Shown: piece by piece, positions 16,521 to 25,022 of the stretch
Position numbering within the stretch: position 1 is the first letter of the stretch
Layout of the letters: every line of letters starts with the position of its first letter
Assembly: GCA_937899105.1 (NCBI GenBank)
Contig: CALBPF010000283.1
Location: 1-38,831 of the forward strand
Reading direction: 5' to 3'
Source of the DNA: an uncultured Flammeovirgaceae bacterium
Lineage (GTDB): Bacteria > Bacteroidota > Bacteroidia > Cytophagales > Cyclobacteriaceae
DNA: 38,831 bases
Position numbers and translations under genes: made by a program
Notes under the pieces: model-generated
Told to the model about the DNA's origin: nothing
The model's database searches: none
Seen by the model: the letters and a program-made list of their open reading frames with translations, nothing else

Positions 16521-17549
16521 ATGGAAGCAGTTAAAGGTAAGACAGGAGTACTACTAATTAATTTGGGAACTCCGGATAGTTCCTCAGTAAGTCATGTAAG
16601 ATCGTATTTATCAGAGTTTTTAAATGACCCAAGGGTCATAGATATACCAAAGCTGTTGCGTTTGATTTTAGTTAATCTAATTATAGTTCCTTTTAGAGCT
16701 CCTAAATCTGCTAAAGTATATAAGGAGCTATGGACCGAACAAGGTTCGCCACTGCTTTTCCATAGCCAAAAAGTGTCTGAACTATTGAATGAGCAGCTAG
16801 GTAACGACTATGATGTTTATTTGGCCATGCGATATAAAAACCCTAACATCAGGCATGTATTGGAAAAAATGAGGAAGGAGAAATACAAAAGGATAGTCTT
16901 GCTTCCTATGTTTCCCCAATATGCCTCTGCCAGTACGGGATCGGCTTTAGAGTTGGCTATGCAGGAAATAAGCAAATGGTGGGTAATTCCTGAAATTAAG
17001 GTAATAAGTCAATATTATAACCACCCGAATTTTATTGATTCTGTAGTGGATAGAGGGTCTAAATATAATTTCTCAGAATATGATCACATTCTTTTTTCTT
17101 ATCACGGTCTACCTGAGCGTCAAGTAGATAAAGTTTACGATGAAGGACTTTGTCAGGAGCGCGATTGTGAGCATGAGGTTACTGAAGAGAATCAATACTG
17201 TTACAAAGCTACGTGCTTTGCTACTACGAGACTTATAGCAAACAAATTAGGTATAGATGAAAGTAATTATACCGTCTGCTTTCAGTCACGACTAGACAAG
17301 AATTGGCTTGAACCTTTTTCCGATAAAGTGGTGGAAGAGTGGGGTAAAAAAGGAGCAAAGAAGCTCTTGGTATTCTCTCCGGCGTTCACGGCTGATTGCC
17401 TGGAAACCATCATTGAAATAGGAGATGAATATCAGGAGATATTTGAAGATGTTGGTGGAGAAAAAGTTCAACTTGTGGAAAGCCTGAATGATCACCCCTT
17501 GTGGGTTGAGTGCCTTAAAGACCTTGTGCTAAACGGACAAAGCGGCTAA
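16521..17549 (+). CDS. hemH: Ferrochelatase
   Basis: This 342-residue enzyme inserts ferrous iron into protoporphyrin IX (or coproporphyrin III) to finish haem. The N-terminal GVLLINLGTPDSSS, the PMFPQYASASTGSA block, the active-site His195 in FSYHGLPERQVDKVY and Glu295 in SPAFTADCLETIIEIG identify it clearly; length is typical. Four cysteines cluster between the catalytic residues (Cys211, Cys216, Cys227, Cys232), a feature seen in many relatives and possibly a [2Fe-2S] or metal site. It starts at ATG 16521, 83 bp after the previous gene, with its own -7 box. Its TAA stop overlaps by four bases with the stop of the convergent cysteine desulfurase gene. The haem product supports respiration; no other haem gene is in the window. 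Confidence 0.97.
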   Translation: MEAVKGKTGVLLINLGTPDSSSVSHVRSYLSEFLNDPRVIDIPKLLRLILVNLIIVPFRAPKSAKVYKELWTEQGSPLLFHSQKVSELLNEQLGNDYDVYLAMRYKNPNIRHVLEKMRKEKYKRIVLLPMFPQYASASTGSALELAMQEISKWWVIPEIKVISQYYNHPNFIDSVVDRGSKYNFSEYDHILFSYHGLPERQVDKVYDEGLCQERDCEHEVTEENQYCYKATCFATTRLIANKLGIDESNYTVCFQSRLDKNWLEPFSDKVVEEWGKKGAKKLLVFSPAFTADCLETIIEIGDEYQEIFEDVGGEKVQLVESLNDHPLWVECLKDLVLNGQSG

Positions 17550-18688
17550 GCCTCTACCCGATAAAACTCGGCAACTTTATTCACGGTAAAGTCAATTTCT
17601 TCAACAGTAGTATACTTGCTAAAAGAAAAACGCACCGCGCCTCGCGCCGGGTCAGTTTCCAAAGCGCTTAACACATGAGAGCCCATTGTGGCGCCACTTG
17701 AGCAGGCGCTTCCGCCAGATGCAGAGATGCCGTTAATGTCTAAAGTAAACAATAGCATGTCATTGTCTTCCGAAGAGGGCAGGCACACATTTAATACAGT
17801 GTAGAGACTTCGTTCGAAATTTGCTGAATCACCATTAAAACTAACCCCGGGAACAGTTTCTTTGAGTCTTGAGATCATTTGGGATTTCAAACCTTCAATG
17901 TGTTTTTGATGTTCAATCATATCACGATAGGCAATTTCAAGGGCTTTTGCTGTACCTATGATACCTGTGACATTTTCAGTTCCTCCTCTCATCTCGCGTT
18001 CTTGGGCGCCTCCATGAATAAATGGATGGATCGCGCTCCCCTTTTTTATGTACATGAAACCAGCGCCCTTTGGACCATGAAATTTATGCGCCGCTCCAGC
18101 AATACACTGTGCTTTTAGGTTTTTTAGATCATGTTGATAGTGGCCAACGGTTTGCACAGTATCAGAGTGAAAAATAGCATCATACTCTTCTGCTAGTACA
18201 CCGATAGCGTCCAGATTATTGATATTGCCAATTTCATTATTGGCGTGCATAAGCGAAACCAGGGATCTGTCATTACTTTTTAAAAGCTCCTCTAAGTGAT
18301 CTATTTTTATATGACCCTCTTCATCAAGGTCTACATAGCTTAATTCTATTTTGCCGATGCGCTCAAGGTTTTCCAATGTATGGAGCACCGCATGATGTTC
18401 TATTTTTGAGGTAATGGCATGTTTCAGTCCGTAAGACTCTATGCCACACGAAATGAAAGTATTATCTGCTTCTGTTCCGCCGGAAGTAAAGAAGATCTCA
18501 CCTGGGGTAGCGTTTAATAATTCTGCTACGGATTTACGAGCATATTCTATGGCCGATCTCACTTCGCGACCATGGCCATGTGTTGAAGATGGGTTGCCGT
18601 AATGCTCCCTAAAAAATGGCAGCATGGCATCTAGCACTTCAGGGTCTAGAGGTGTGGTTGCGGCATTGTCCAAGTAGATCCGTTTCAT
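17546..18688 (-). CDS. Cysteine desulfurase (NifS/IscS family)
   Basis: This 380-residue PLP enzyme releases sulfur from cysteine as enzyme-bound persulfide for Fe-S clusters, thio-tRNA or other cofactors. Seen in the sequence: the YLDNAATTPLDPEV start, FFTSGGTEADN, the cofactor-stacking His99 in KIEHHAV, the Schiff-base Lys202 in AAHKFHGPKGAG, the MRGGTEN phosphate loop and the catalytic Cys329 in SGGSACSSGAT, which places it in the group I NifS/IscS class, not SufS. It follows the phosphoglucosamine mutase-type gene with a 4 bp gap, so both are one transcript. No IscU or SUF scaffold gene is near, so it may be the general or tRNA-linked enzyme. The start at ATG 18688 (MKRIYLDNAA) is standard. 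Confidence 0.95.
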   Translation of the reverse strand: MKRIYLDNAATTPLDPEVLDAMLPFFREHYGNPSSTHGHGREVRSAIEYARKSVAELLNATPGEIFFTSGGTEADNTFISCGIESYGLKHAITSKIEHHAVLHTLENLERIGKIELSYVDLDEEGHIKIDHLEELLKSNDRSLVSLMHANNEIGNINNLDAIGVLAEEYDAIFHSDTVQTVGHYQHDLKNLKAQCIAGAAHKFHGPKGAGFMYIKKGSAIHPFIHGGAQEREMRGGTENVTGIIGTAKALEIAYRDMIEHQKHIEGLKSQMISRLKETVPGVSFNGDSANFERSLYTVLNVCLPSSEDNDMLLFTLDINGISASGGSACSSGATMGSHVLSALETDPARGAVRFSFSKYTTVEEIDFTVNKVAEFYRVEA

Positions 18689-18692
18689 AGGC

Positions 18693-20075
18693 TTAGCTGA
18701 TTATTTCTTTAATATCGTTGATAATCTTATTTGCCAAATACTCTGAAGTGGCTTCAGAATCTGATTCCGAATAAATGCGGATGATAGGTTCAGTATTTGA
18801 CTTTCTCAAATGGACCCATTCGTTTTCAAATTCTATTTTTACTCCGTCAGTTGTGTTTATTTTCTCGTTGGCATATTTTTTCTCGATCAACCTAAGAATT
18901 TTATCTACGTCAACCTCAGGGGTCAGCTCAATCTTGTTTTTAGAGATATGATAGTTAGGATAGCTGGCTCTTAGTTTAGATGCGCTAACTCCTGATTTTG
19001 CTAAATGAGTTAAAAACAGAGCAATACCTACTAGTGCATCCCTGCCGTAATGAAGTTCAGGATAAATGATTCCTCCATTGCCCTCACCACCAATGACAGC
19101 GTCTGTAGCTCTCATCTCGGTGACTACATTTACTTCTCCAACAGCTGATGAAGAGTAAGAACCTTTGTTGCGTTCAGCTACAACGCGAAGCGCCATAGAA
19201 GAACTTAAGTTCGATACGGTATTCCCTTTTTTATGCTTTAATATGTAATCAGATACGGCTACAAGCGTATATTCTTCACCAAAAGGAATGCCATTCTCCT
19301 GGATGAGCGCCAGGCGATCTACATCGGGATCTACAACTATTCCAAGATCATAATTGCCGTTTTCTAAGTCAGAACAGATGTGAGTTATGTTTTCAGGTAG
19401 GGGCTCGGGGTTATGAGGAAAATGACCTGTTGGTTCACAGTACAGCTCTTTTACTTCATCCACACCTAAGACAGTTAACAACTTTGGTAAAGCGATACCC
19501 CCTGTTGAGTTCACACAATCAATGACTACTCTGAATTTAGCCGATCTTATTGCCTCCCTGTCCACCAATGGAAGATCAATAATGGCCTGGATGTGCTTAT
19601 CTATAAAACTATCATCCTGGCGATATCTACCAAGTTTTAACACTTGTGCAAATTCAAAATCCTCTGCTTCGGCAATAGTGAGAACTTCTGCTCCATCCTC
19701 TCCTGAAATAAACTCTCCATTCGCATTTAGAAGCTTAAGGGCATTCCACTGAATAGGGTTATGGCTGGCAGTTAAGATAATACCTCCCGAGGCGCTTTCC
19801 ATCTCAACGGCCATTTCTACAGTCGGTGTGGTAGATAAGCCGAGATCGATGACGTCAATACCCAGGCCAATAAGAGTACTACTTACAAGGTTGCTTACCA
19901 TTTCTCCGGAAATACGGGCATCTCTGCCTATTACCAGCTTTTTGTTCTCAGACTTGGAAATTGCCCAAGTACCAAATGCTGCTGTAAACTTTACTACATC
20001 TAAAGGTGTCAACCCCTCCCCAGGCTTGTCTCCAATAGTCCCTCTTATTCCGGAAATGGATGTTATTAACGTCAA
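18693..20075 (-). CDS. glmM: Phosphoglucosamine mutase-type phosphohexomutase
   Basis: This 460-residue alpha-D-phosphohexomutase most likely converts glucosamine-6-phosphate to glucosamine-1-phosphate for peptidoglycan and LPS precursors. It shows the GIRGTIGD start, phosphoserine loop TASHNPIQWN (Ser104), metal loop DPDVDRLA (Asp249, Asp251, Asp253), sugar loop GEGNGGIIYPE (330-340) and phosphate-binding RKSNTEPIIRIYSES near 424-438. The sugar loop GEGNGG differs from the GEQSGH of standard bacterial GlmM and is closer to archaeal-type mutases, so phosphomannomutase or phosphoglucomutase activity cannot be excluded. The start is TTG (20075-20073): a stop lies four codons upstream in frame and no ATG precedes the conserved N-terminus. 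A weak -7-like TAACTTTA lies at 20107-20100. The cysteine desulfurase gene follows directly. Confidence 0.87.
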   Translation of the reverse strand: MTLITSISGIRGTIGDKPGEGLTPLDVVKFTAAFGTWAISKSENKKLVIGRDARISGEMVSNLVSSTLIGLGIDVIDLGLSTTPTVEMAVEMESASGGIILTASHNPIQWNALKLLNANGEFISGEDGAEVLTIAEAEDFEFAQVLKLGRYRQDDSFIDKHIQAIIDLPLVDREAIRSAKFRVVIDCVNSTGGIALPKLLTVLGVDEVKELYCEPTGHFPHNPEPLPENITHICSDLENGNYDLGIVVDPDVDRLALIQENGIPFGEEYTLVAVSDYILKHKKGNTVSNLSSSMALRVVAERNKGSYSSSAVGEVNVVTEMRATDAVIGGEGNGGIIYPELHYGRDALVGIALFLTHLAKSGVSASKLRASYPNYHISKNKIELTPEVDVDKILRLIEKKYANEKINTTDGVKIEFENEWVHLRKSNTEPIIRIYSESDSEATSEYLANKIINDIKEIIS

Positions 20076-20144
20076 TGCTTTATAAGGTTAATTATGCCGT
20101 AAAGTTAGTAAAATGGTGAAAGCTTAAATCAGCCTTTACGAAAA

Positions 20145-20171
20145 CAAAAAAAGCTGCCTTTGGTGGCAGCT
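20145..20171 (-). terminator. Intrinsic terminator after the four-cysteine membrane protein gene
   Basis: Read on the minus strand, AGCTGCC and GGCAGCT form a 7-bp stem around a 6-base loop, followed by a run of T interrupted by one G. It lies 24 bases past the stop of the 20195-20425 gene and should separate that transcript from glmM. Confidence 0.8.
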
Positions 20172-20194
20172 CATGTCCAGTGGCAGATATTTTA

Positions 20195-20425
20195 TTAAGA
20201 AAATTTGGCCATCACTTTGTCTACTTCCGAATCCGGGTTGCCGCATTCCGTATCTTCTCCTACCTTTTTTCCACAATATCCACACGTCGCACCTTCTTTA
20301 TTCAAATAGGGGTTTTGCGAGGCGCATGTCCCTTTGAATTGGCCATTCTTAATGAAAATTAGGCGTACAGACATAAGAACAAAAAACAATGCAATAAAGC
20401 CGATGCCCAAAAGTAAAGTAGCCAT
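20195..20425 (-). CDS. Small membrane protein with four conserved-looking cysteines
   Basis: This 76-residue protein has one N-terminal helix (about residues 2-25, TLLLGIGFIALFFVLMSVRL) and a short soluble tail with Cys34 (KGTCASQNP), Cys48 and Cys51 (ATCGYCGKK) and Cys61. Similar short proteins are common in Cytophagales-type genomes and are usually called membrane or secreted protein; their function is unknown. The CxxC plus two further cysteines could bind zinc or an Fe-S cluster, or act as a thiol pair. The gene has its own -7 box and a strong terminator, which supports it as a real single-gene unit even though it is short. Helix orientation was not determined. Confidence 0.75.
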   Translation of the reverse strand: MATLLLGIGFIALFFVLMSVRLIFIKNGQFKGTCASQNPYLNKEGATCGYCGKKVGEDTECGNPDSEVDKVMAKFS

Positions 20426-20442
20426 AAATGATTATTTTTTTA

Positions 20443-20450
20443 CAAATTTA
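20443..20450 (-). promoter_or_regulatory. Bacteroidota -7 box for the four-cysteine membrane protein gene
   Basis: On the minus strand TAAATTTG matches TAnnTTTG exactly and lies 17 bases before the ATG at 20425. No clear -33 TTG is seen at the expected spacing. Confidence 0.55.
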
Positions 20451-20508
20451 ATGATTAGACTAGAAAAACAGGCAGCGGTGATATTAAGTTTCACCTGAAT
20501 AAAAACTT

Positions 20509-21330
20509 ATGAGTAAAGTACAGGCTAGCGTGGATACCGAAAGAGAAAAAAAGTTGGAAGCATTTGACCGGCTTCTCACCATTATGGATGAACTCCGTGA
20601 AAACTGCCCATGGGATAAGAAACAGACCTTGGAGTCGATTCGCCATTTAACAATAGAAGAAACCTATGAGTTAAGCGATGCCATTATTGAGGGAGATTTA
20701 GAAGAGATAAAGAAGGAATTGGGTGATCTCATGCTTCATAATGTCTTTTATGCACGTATTGCCTCGGAGTCTAATGCTTTTCATATTGGAGATGTACTGA
20801 ATGCAGTTTGTGATAAATTGGTTGAAAGACACCCACATATTTATGGAGATGTGGATGCCAAAGACGAGAATCAGGTAAAGCAGAATTGGGAGAAGATTAA
20901 ACTCAAGGAGAAGGGACAAAAAAAACGAACTGTGTTAGGTGGAGTCCCCAAGTCGCTTCCAGCAATGGTCAAAGCTATGCGTATTCAGGAGAAGGTGAGA
21001 GGGGTTGGTTTTGACTGGGAAGAAAAACACCGGGTTTGGGAAAAGGTGGAAGAAGAAATGCAGGAATTTAAGGATGAGTTCAACGTTGAAAACGGAGATA
21101 TCAATTTTGAAAACGCACAAAACGAATTCGGGGATCTACTGTTCTCATTAATTAATTATGCGCGATTCCTGGAGATCAATCCGGAAGAGGCATTGGAAAG
21201 AACGAATAAAAAATTTATTAAACGCTTTAATTATTTGGAAAGTGAATCTAAAAAGGATGGTAAAAATTTAGGAGAGATGCCCTTGGTAGAAATGGATAAA
21301 TACTGGGAAAAAGCTAAAAAGCTAAACTAA
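20509..21330 (+). CDS. mazG: Nucleoside triphosphate pyrophosphohydrolase MazG
   Basis: This 273-residue enzyme hydrolyses (d)NTPs to monophosphates and pyrophosphate, cleaning aberrant nucleotides and possibly lowering ppGpp. The first MazG domain has ENCPWDKKQTLESIRHLT, EETYELSDAI and KKELGDLMLHNVFYA, giving the ExxE...ExxD magnesium site; the second repeat has EEEMQEFKDEF and NEFGDLLFSLINYAR. Length and two-domain build match the long MazG form. It starts at ATG 20509, 83 bp from a divergent gene; a near-consensus -7 (TAAGTTTC) is at 20485-20492. The antiporter gene follows after 17 bp, so they are likely co-transcribed. Confidence 0.95.
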   Translation: MSKVQASVDTEREKKLEAFDRLLTIMDELRENCPWDKKQTLESIRHLTIEETYELSDAIIEGDLEEIKKELGDLMLHNVFYARIASESNAFHIGDVLNAVCDKLVERHPHIYGDVDAKDENQVKQNWEKIKLKEKGQKKRTVLGGVPKSLPAMVKAMRIQEKVRGVGFDWEEKHRVWEKVEEEMQEFKDEFNVENGDINFENAQNEFGDLLFSLINYARFLEINPEEALERTNKKFIKRFNYLESESKKDGKNLGEMPLVEMDKYWEKAKKLN

Positions 21331-21347
21331 ATTTCAACAGAAATTTT

Positions 21348-23282
21348 ATGCAGAATCAACAGACTGTAATGCTCCTCTTTCTAGGGTTTCTAATTGTCGC
21401 CGTTGGCGCCAATCAAATAGCTAAAATCTTTCAGCGTGTTAAGCTTCCAATTATTACAGGGTTGTTAATTATTGGTATAATGGCCGGCCCGTTTGTTCTT
21501 GGTCTTGTTCCTAAGGCGTCCAGGACCGATTTAAATTTCATTAATGATATTTCATTAGCCTTCATAGCCTTTGCCGCAGCAGCTGAGCTCTACCTTAAAG
21601 ATTTAAGGAATCGCTTGAAGAGTATTAAATGGATGACATTTGGGCAGCTGGTAGTTACATTTATCATGAGCGCAATTTGTGTTTTCTTTCTTGCCGATCA
21701 GATAAATTTTATGGATGGCATGACTACAAGACCTAAAATTGCAATTTCCATATTAGTGGCAACCATATTTGTAGCCCGCTCACCTGCATCAGCCATTGCC
21801 GTGATTAATGAAGTGAGGGCAAAGGGGCCTTTCACCCAAACGGCAATGGGTGTTACCGTGTTAAAGGATTTTCTGGTTATCGTATTGTTTGCCATAAACA
21901 TGTCTCTGGCCAATGTACTTGTAAAAGGTACTGATCTGAATTTCTGGTTTTTAATAATTTTAATTTTAGAACTAGCCGCCTCTTTTATATTAGGTTACTT
22001 CTTGGGACGATTACTAATTATTGTTCTCTCATTAAATATTCATAAGCACGCTAAGACGGTTTATATCCTGGGTCTTGGATACACGATGTATATTCTCTAT
22101 TACTTCTTAAAGGATTATACGCTGGCCAATTTCGGGAAGGAGTTTTTAATTGAGCCACTGCTCATATGTATAATAGGAAGTTTTTTGGTTACCAACTACT
22201 CTAAATACAGGTACGAGTTTATCAAGATAATTGAAGATGTAGGACCGGGAATTTATGTGGCTTTCTTTACCCTTACTGGAGCCACTATGTCTATTGACTT
22301 GCTTCTGCAGGTGTGGCCGATTGCTTTAATCTTCTTTGCTGTAAGGCTTGTTAGTATGATTATTGGAGCCTATATAGGTGGTAGCCTTGCAGGAGATCCG
22401 CCTTTGTTTAACAGGATAGGCTGGATGCCCTACATTACACAAGCAGGAGTAGGGCTTGGTCTTGCCACCATTGTAGCAAATACATTTCCTGAGTGGGGCA
22501 TCCAGCTCTCCACCTTGATCATTGCAGTAATAGTACTTAATCAAATTGTTGGGCCACCTCTTTTCAAATGGTCGTTGAATATGGTAGGTGAGAGTAGAGA
22601 GCGGCATGAAACTCCGGAATTTGACGGTATACGGGATGCCATCATTTTTGGCTTGGAAAGCCAATCAGTAGCCTTAGCTAAGCAACTAAGCGATCATGGG
22701 TGGCAGGTAAAAATTGCTACAAGAAAGAAGAACCTAAATCCGGATGAATATCCAAACTGTGATATACATACTATTAAATCACTTTCTTTAGAGGCATTTG
22801 AAAGCCTGGAGGCGTCAAAGTCAGAAGCTATTGTTTTAATGCTCACAGATGAAGAAAATTTGGAACTGTGTGAATTAATATACCAGCACGTAGGTACTAA
22901 GGACGTAGTAGTTCGTCTAAACCATCACTACAATTTTAATAACTTTCATAAACTTGGTGCATTGGTAGTTGATCCGTCTACCGCTATTGTTAGCTTAATG
23001 GATCACTTTGTGCGCTCACCTCAGGCGACTTCATTGCTGCTAGGCATGCAAAAAGGTCAGGATACCATCGATCTTGAAGTACTTAACCCAAATCTTCAAG
23101 GGCTTTCGCTTCGAGATATCCGTTTTCCTGCGGATATCATCATTCTTTCCATTCGAAGGAAAGGGCAGATGATTATTTCACACGGTTACACCCGCTTGCG
23201 AAGAGGCGATTGGGTAACCATGGTTGGCTCTGAAGAAAGCCTGGAAAAGATGACGCTCCTTTTTGATAAAAATCCCAGCTAA
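21348..23282 (+). CDS. CPA2-type cation/proton antiporter with TrkA domains
   Basis: This 644-residue inner-membrane protein has about 12 helices (about 8-405) in the Na+/H+ exchanger (CPA2, KefB/RosB-like) pattern: KLPIITGLLIIGIMAGPFVLGL near the front and GVTVLKDFLVIVLFAINMS near mid-domain. A cytoplasmic TrkA-N-like Rossmann domain follows (about 425-540, starting RDAIIFGLESQSVALAKQL) and a TrkA-C domain (about 565-640). The Rossmann glycine loop is degenerate (G-L-E-S-Q-S instead of GxGxxG), so NAD(H) binding may be lost or altered. It should move K+ or Na+ against H+ for pH or osmotic balance. Its stop overlaps the next kinase's start (TAATG), suggesting translational coupling. Confidence 0.92.
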   Translation: MQNQQTVMLLFLGFLIVAVGANQIAKIFQRVKLPIITGLLIIGIMAGPFVLGLVPKASRTDLNFINDISLAFIAFAAAAELYLKDLRNRLKSIKWMTFGQLVVTFIMSAICVFFLADQINFMDGMTTRPKIAISILVATIFVARSPASAIAVINEVRAKGPFTQTAMGVTVLKDFLVIVLFAINMSLANVLVKGTDLNFWFLIILILELAASFILGYFLGRLLIIVLSLNIHKHAKTVYILGLGYTMYILYYFLKDYTLANFGKEFLIEPLLICIIGSFLVTNYSKYRYEFIKIIEDVGPGIYVAFFTLTGATMSIDLLLQVWPIALIFFAVRLVSMIIGAYIGGSLAGDPPLFNRIGWMPYITQAGVGLGLATIVANTFPEWGIQLSTLIIAVIVLNQIVGPPLFKWSLNMVGESRERHETPEFDGIRDAIIFGLESQSVALAKQLSDHGWQVKIATRKKNLNPDEYPNCDIHTIKSLSLEAFESLEASKSEAIVLMLTDEENLELCELIYQHVGTKDVVVRLNHHYNFNNFHKLGALVVDPSTAIVSLMDHFVRSPQATSLLLGMQKGQDTIDLEVLNPNLQGLSLRDIRFPADIIILSIRRKGQMIISHGYTRLRRGDWVTMVGSEESLEKMTLLFDKNPS

Positions 23283-24994
23283 TGTTGGATAATGGGCGGT
23301 TGTTTCTGAATAATGAAGCTTATGAGTCCACTAATGAGGCGGATCGTCTACGGGTGATTCTAACAGGTATGGGAGCTGTAATAGTCGTTATCGTTTGCCT
23401 ATTTTTTGCGGTTATTGAGCTTTTTATAGGTGAACTTGGTTTTATTCCATTTTACGGAATTATGACCCTATTTTCATTATTGAGTTTAACGCTATTGCGC
23501 AGAGCCAGCTTCGATGTGGCCAAAATTGTTTTTATAGTTCCTGTTTTATTGGTCATAGCTGTTTTGGCATCTATTGAGAAGCAGGCAACAGGAGTTTATC
23601 TCTATTTTTTGGCAGCCTGTGTCTACGTTATAACAATTTTCGGTTATGAGAAAATTATTTATTCCGTATTGTTTTCTTTGCTTACTGTGGCGCTGGCCTT
23701 CGTGTCCTATTTTTATGATATTAATATTGTAGAATCAGAAGAGCTCACTCAAGCCTATATCGATACAAGCTATATTACCAACTTTATCGTTTCGCTTTTC
23801 TCGTCCTTACTTGCCATTTACTTTTTGATGCGACTAAATATTAAGTCGAATGAACACTTAGTAAAAACTTCCGAAGAACTTCGAGAAAGTGAGAATAAGT
23901 TCCAACTGGCTGTCCAAGGTTCTAGCGCTGGTATTTGGGAATGGAACAGTGCAGAGGATTTAATTCACATTTCACCTAAGTTAGCTGATCTATTAGGTTA
24001 CAAGAACGGAGATCTCAAGCGACTTACCATGCATGGAATGCTTTCGTTTATACACCCTAATGATCTTGAAGATGCAAAGGAGAAGTTACTTGAGCATTTT
24101 AGGGAAAGAACTCCTTTTTCGGTAGAGTGTAGAGCGAGAACGAAAACAGGCGACTATATCTGGGTGCTGGATACTGGACAGGCAGAGTGGAATAGTGAAG
24201 GTCGAGCTACTAAGATGGTAGGTACTGTCTTAAATATAGACGAAAGAAAAAGAGCTGAAACACAGATTCAAAAGCAGAATGAATTGCTGGCAAAAGCTAA
24301 TGAGGAACTGGATAGGTTTGTTTATAGTACTTCTCATGACCTGAAAGCTCCTTTGAGCTCGGTGCAAGGTTTAATTGCCATTGCTGAATTAACGGACGAT
24401 AAAGAAGAGCTAAAGGAGTGCTTGAACCTGATGAAAGGGCGTATCTCTAATCTGAATGCTTTCATTGCAGATATTACCAATTACTCCAGGAACAGTAGGT
24501 TAGGACTATCTATTGAAGAGGTGGATTTAAAAAGTTTGTTGGATGAAGTTTTCGATGATCTGGAATATTTTAAAGGACGTGCCGATATTTCCTTTGAAAT
24601 GGATTTTCCTGAGTCATTCAGCGTGTCTACTGACCGGAAAAGACTCAAAGTTATATTAGGTAACCTGCTTAATAATGCTGTAAAATACCATAATTATGAT
24701 CTGGAGAATCCAATTGTCCAGATCAAAGCCGGCCACGAGGAGAGTCAAGATATGATCCAGGTAATTGATAATGGGCAAGGAATAGCTTTAGAACATCATT
24801 CAAACATTTTTGATATGTTCTATCGCGCGACAGAAAGGTCTGATGGATCTGGCTTGGGCCTGTATATTGTAAAAGAAACCGTTGACAAGCTGCAAGGAAG
24901 TATTACTTTACAGTCTGAAGTTGATACGGGTTCTGTATTTACGCTAAAGTTACCGAAACCTCAAGGTATCAAATTATTGACGTCAATAGCATAA
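23282..24994 (+). CDS. Membrane PAS sensor histidine kinase
   Basis: This 570-residue kinase has an N-terminal hydrophobic domain with about six helices (about 25-185), a PAS/PAC domain (about 203-325, QLAVQGSSAGIWEWNSAED ... KMVGTVLNIDERKRAE), a coiled-coil linker, and a HisKA/HATPase core: His352 (STSHDLKAPLSS), Asn465 (NLLNNAVKYH), Asp496 (VIDNGQGI), FDMFYRATE and GSGLGLYIVKETV. It overlaps the antiporter stop by one base, so the two are made together and the kinase may sense membrane, ion or pH state; that link is inferred. No response regulator is adjacent. The next gene, glyS, starts 28 bp downstream with its own -7 box. Confidence 0.93.
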   Translation: MLDNGRLFLNNEAYESTNEADRLRVILTGMGAVIVVIVCLFFAVIELFIGELGFIPFYGIMTLFSLLSLTLLRRASFDVAKIVFIVPVLLVIAVLASIEKQATGVYLYFLAACVYVITIFGYEKIIYSVLFSLLTVALAFVSYFYDINIVESEELTQAYIDTSYITNFIVSLFSSLLAIYFLMRLNIKSNEHLVKTSEELRESENKFQLAVQGSSAGIWEWNSAEDLIHISPKLADLLGYKNGDLKRLTMHGMLSFIHPNDLEDAKEKLLEHFRERTPFSVECRARTKTGDYIWVLDTGQAEWNSEGRATKMVGTVLNIDERKRAETQIQKQNELLAKANEELDRFVYSTSHDLKAPLSSVQGLIAIAELTDDKEELKECLNLMKGRISNLNAFIADITNYSRNSRLGLSIEEVDLKSLLDEVFDDLEYFKGRADISFEMDFPESFSVSTDRKRLKVILGNLLNNAVKYHNYDLENPIVQIKAGHEESQDMIQVIDNGQGIALEHHSNIFDMFYRATERSDGSGLGLYIVKETVDKLQGSITLQSEVDTGSVFTLKLPKPQGIKLLTSIA

Positions 24995-25008
24995 ACTGCA
25001 ATTTAATT

Positions 25009-25016
25009 TATCTTTG
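25009..25016 (+). promoter_or_regulatory. Bacteroidota -7 box next to the glyS start
   Basis: TATCTTTG matches TAnnTTTG and ends only 6 bases before the ATG at 25023, so the mRNA would start almost at the start codon. A TTG at 24977-24979 is 29 bases upstream, farther than usual for -33. Confidence 0.5.
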
Positions 25017-25022
25017 CGCGCT

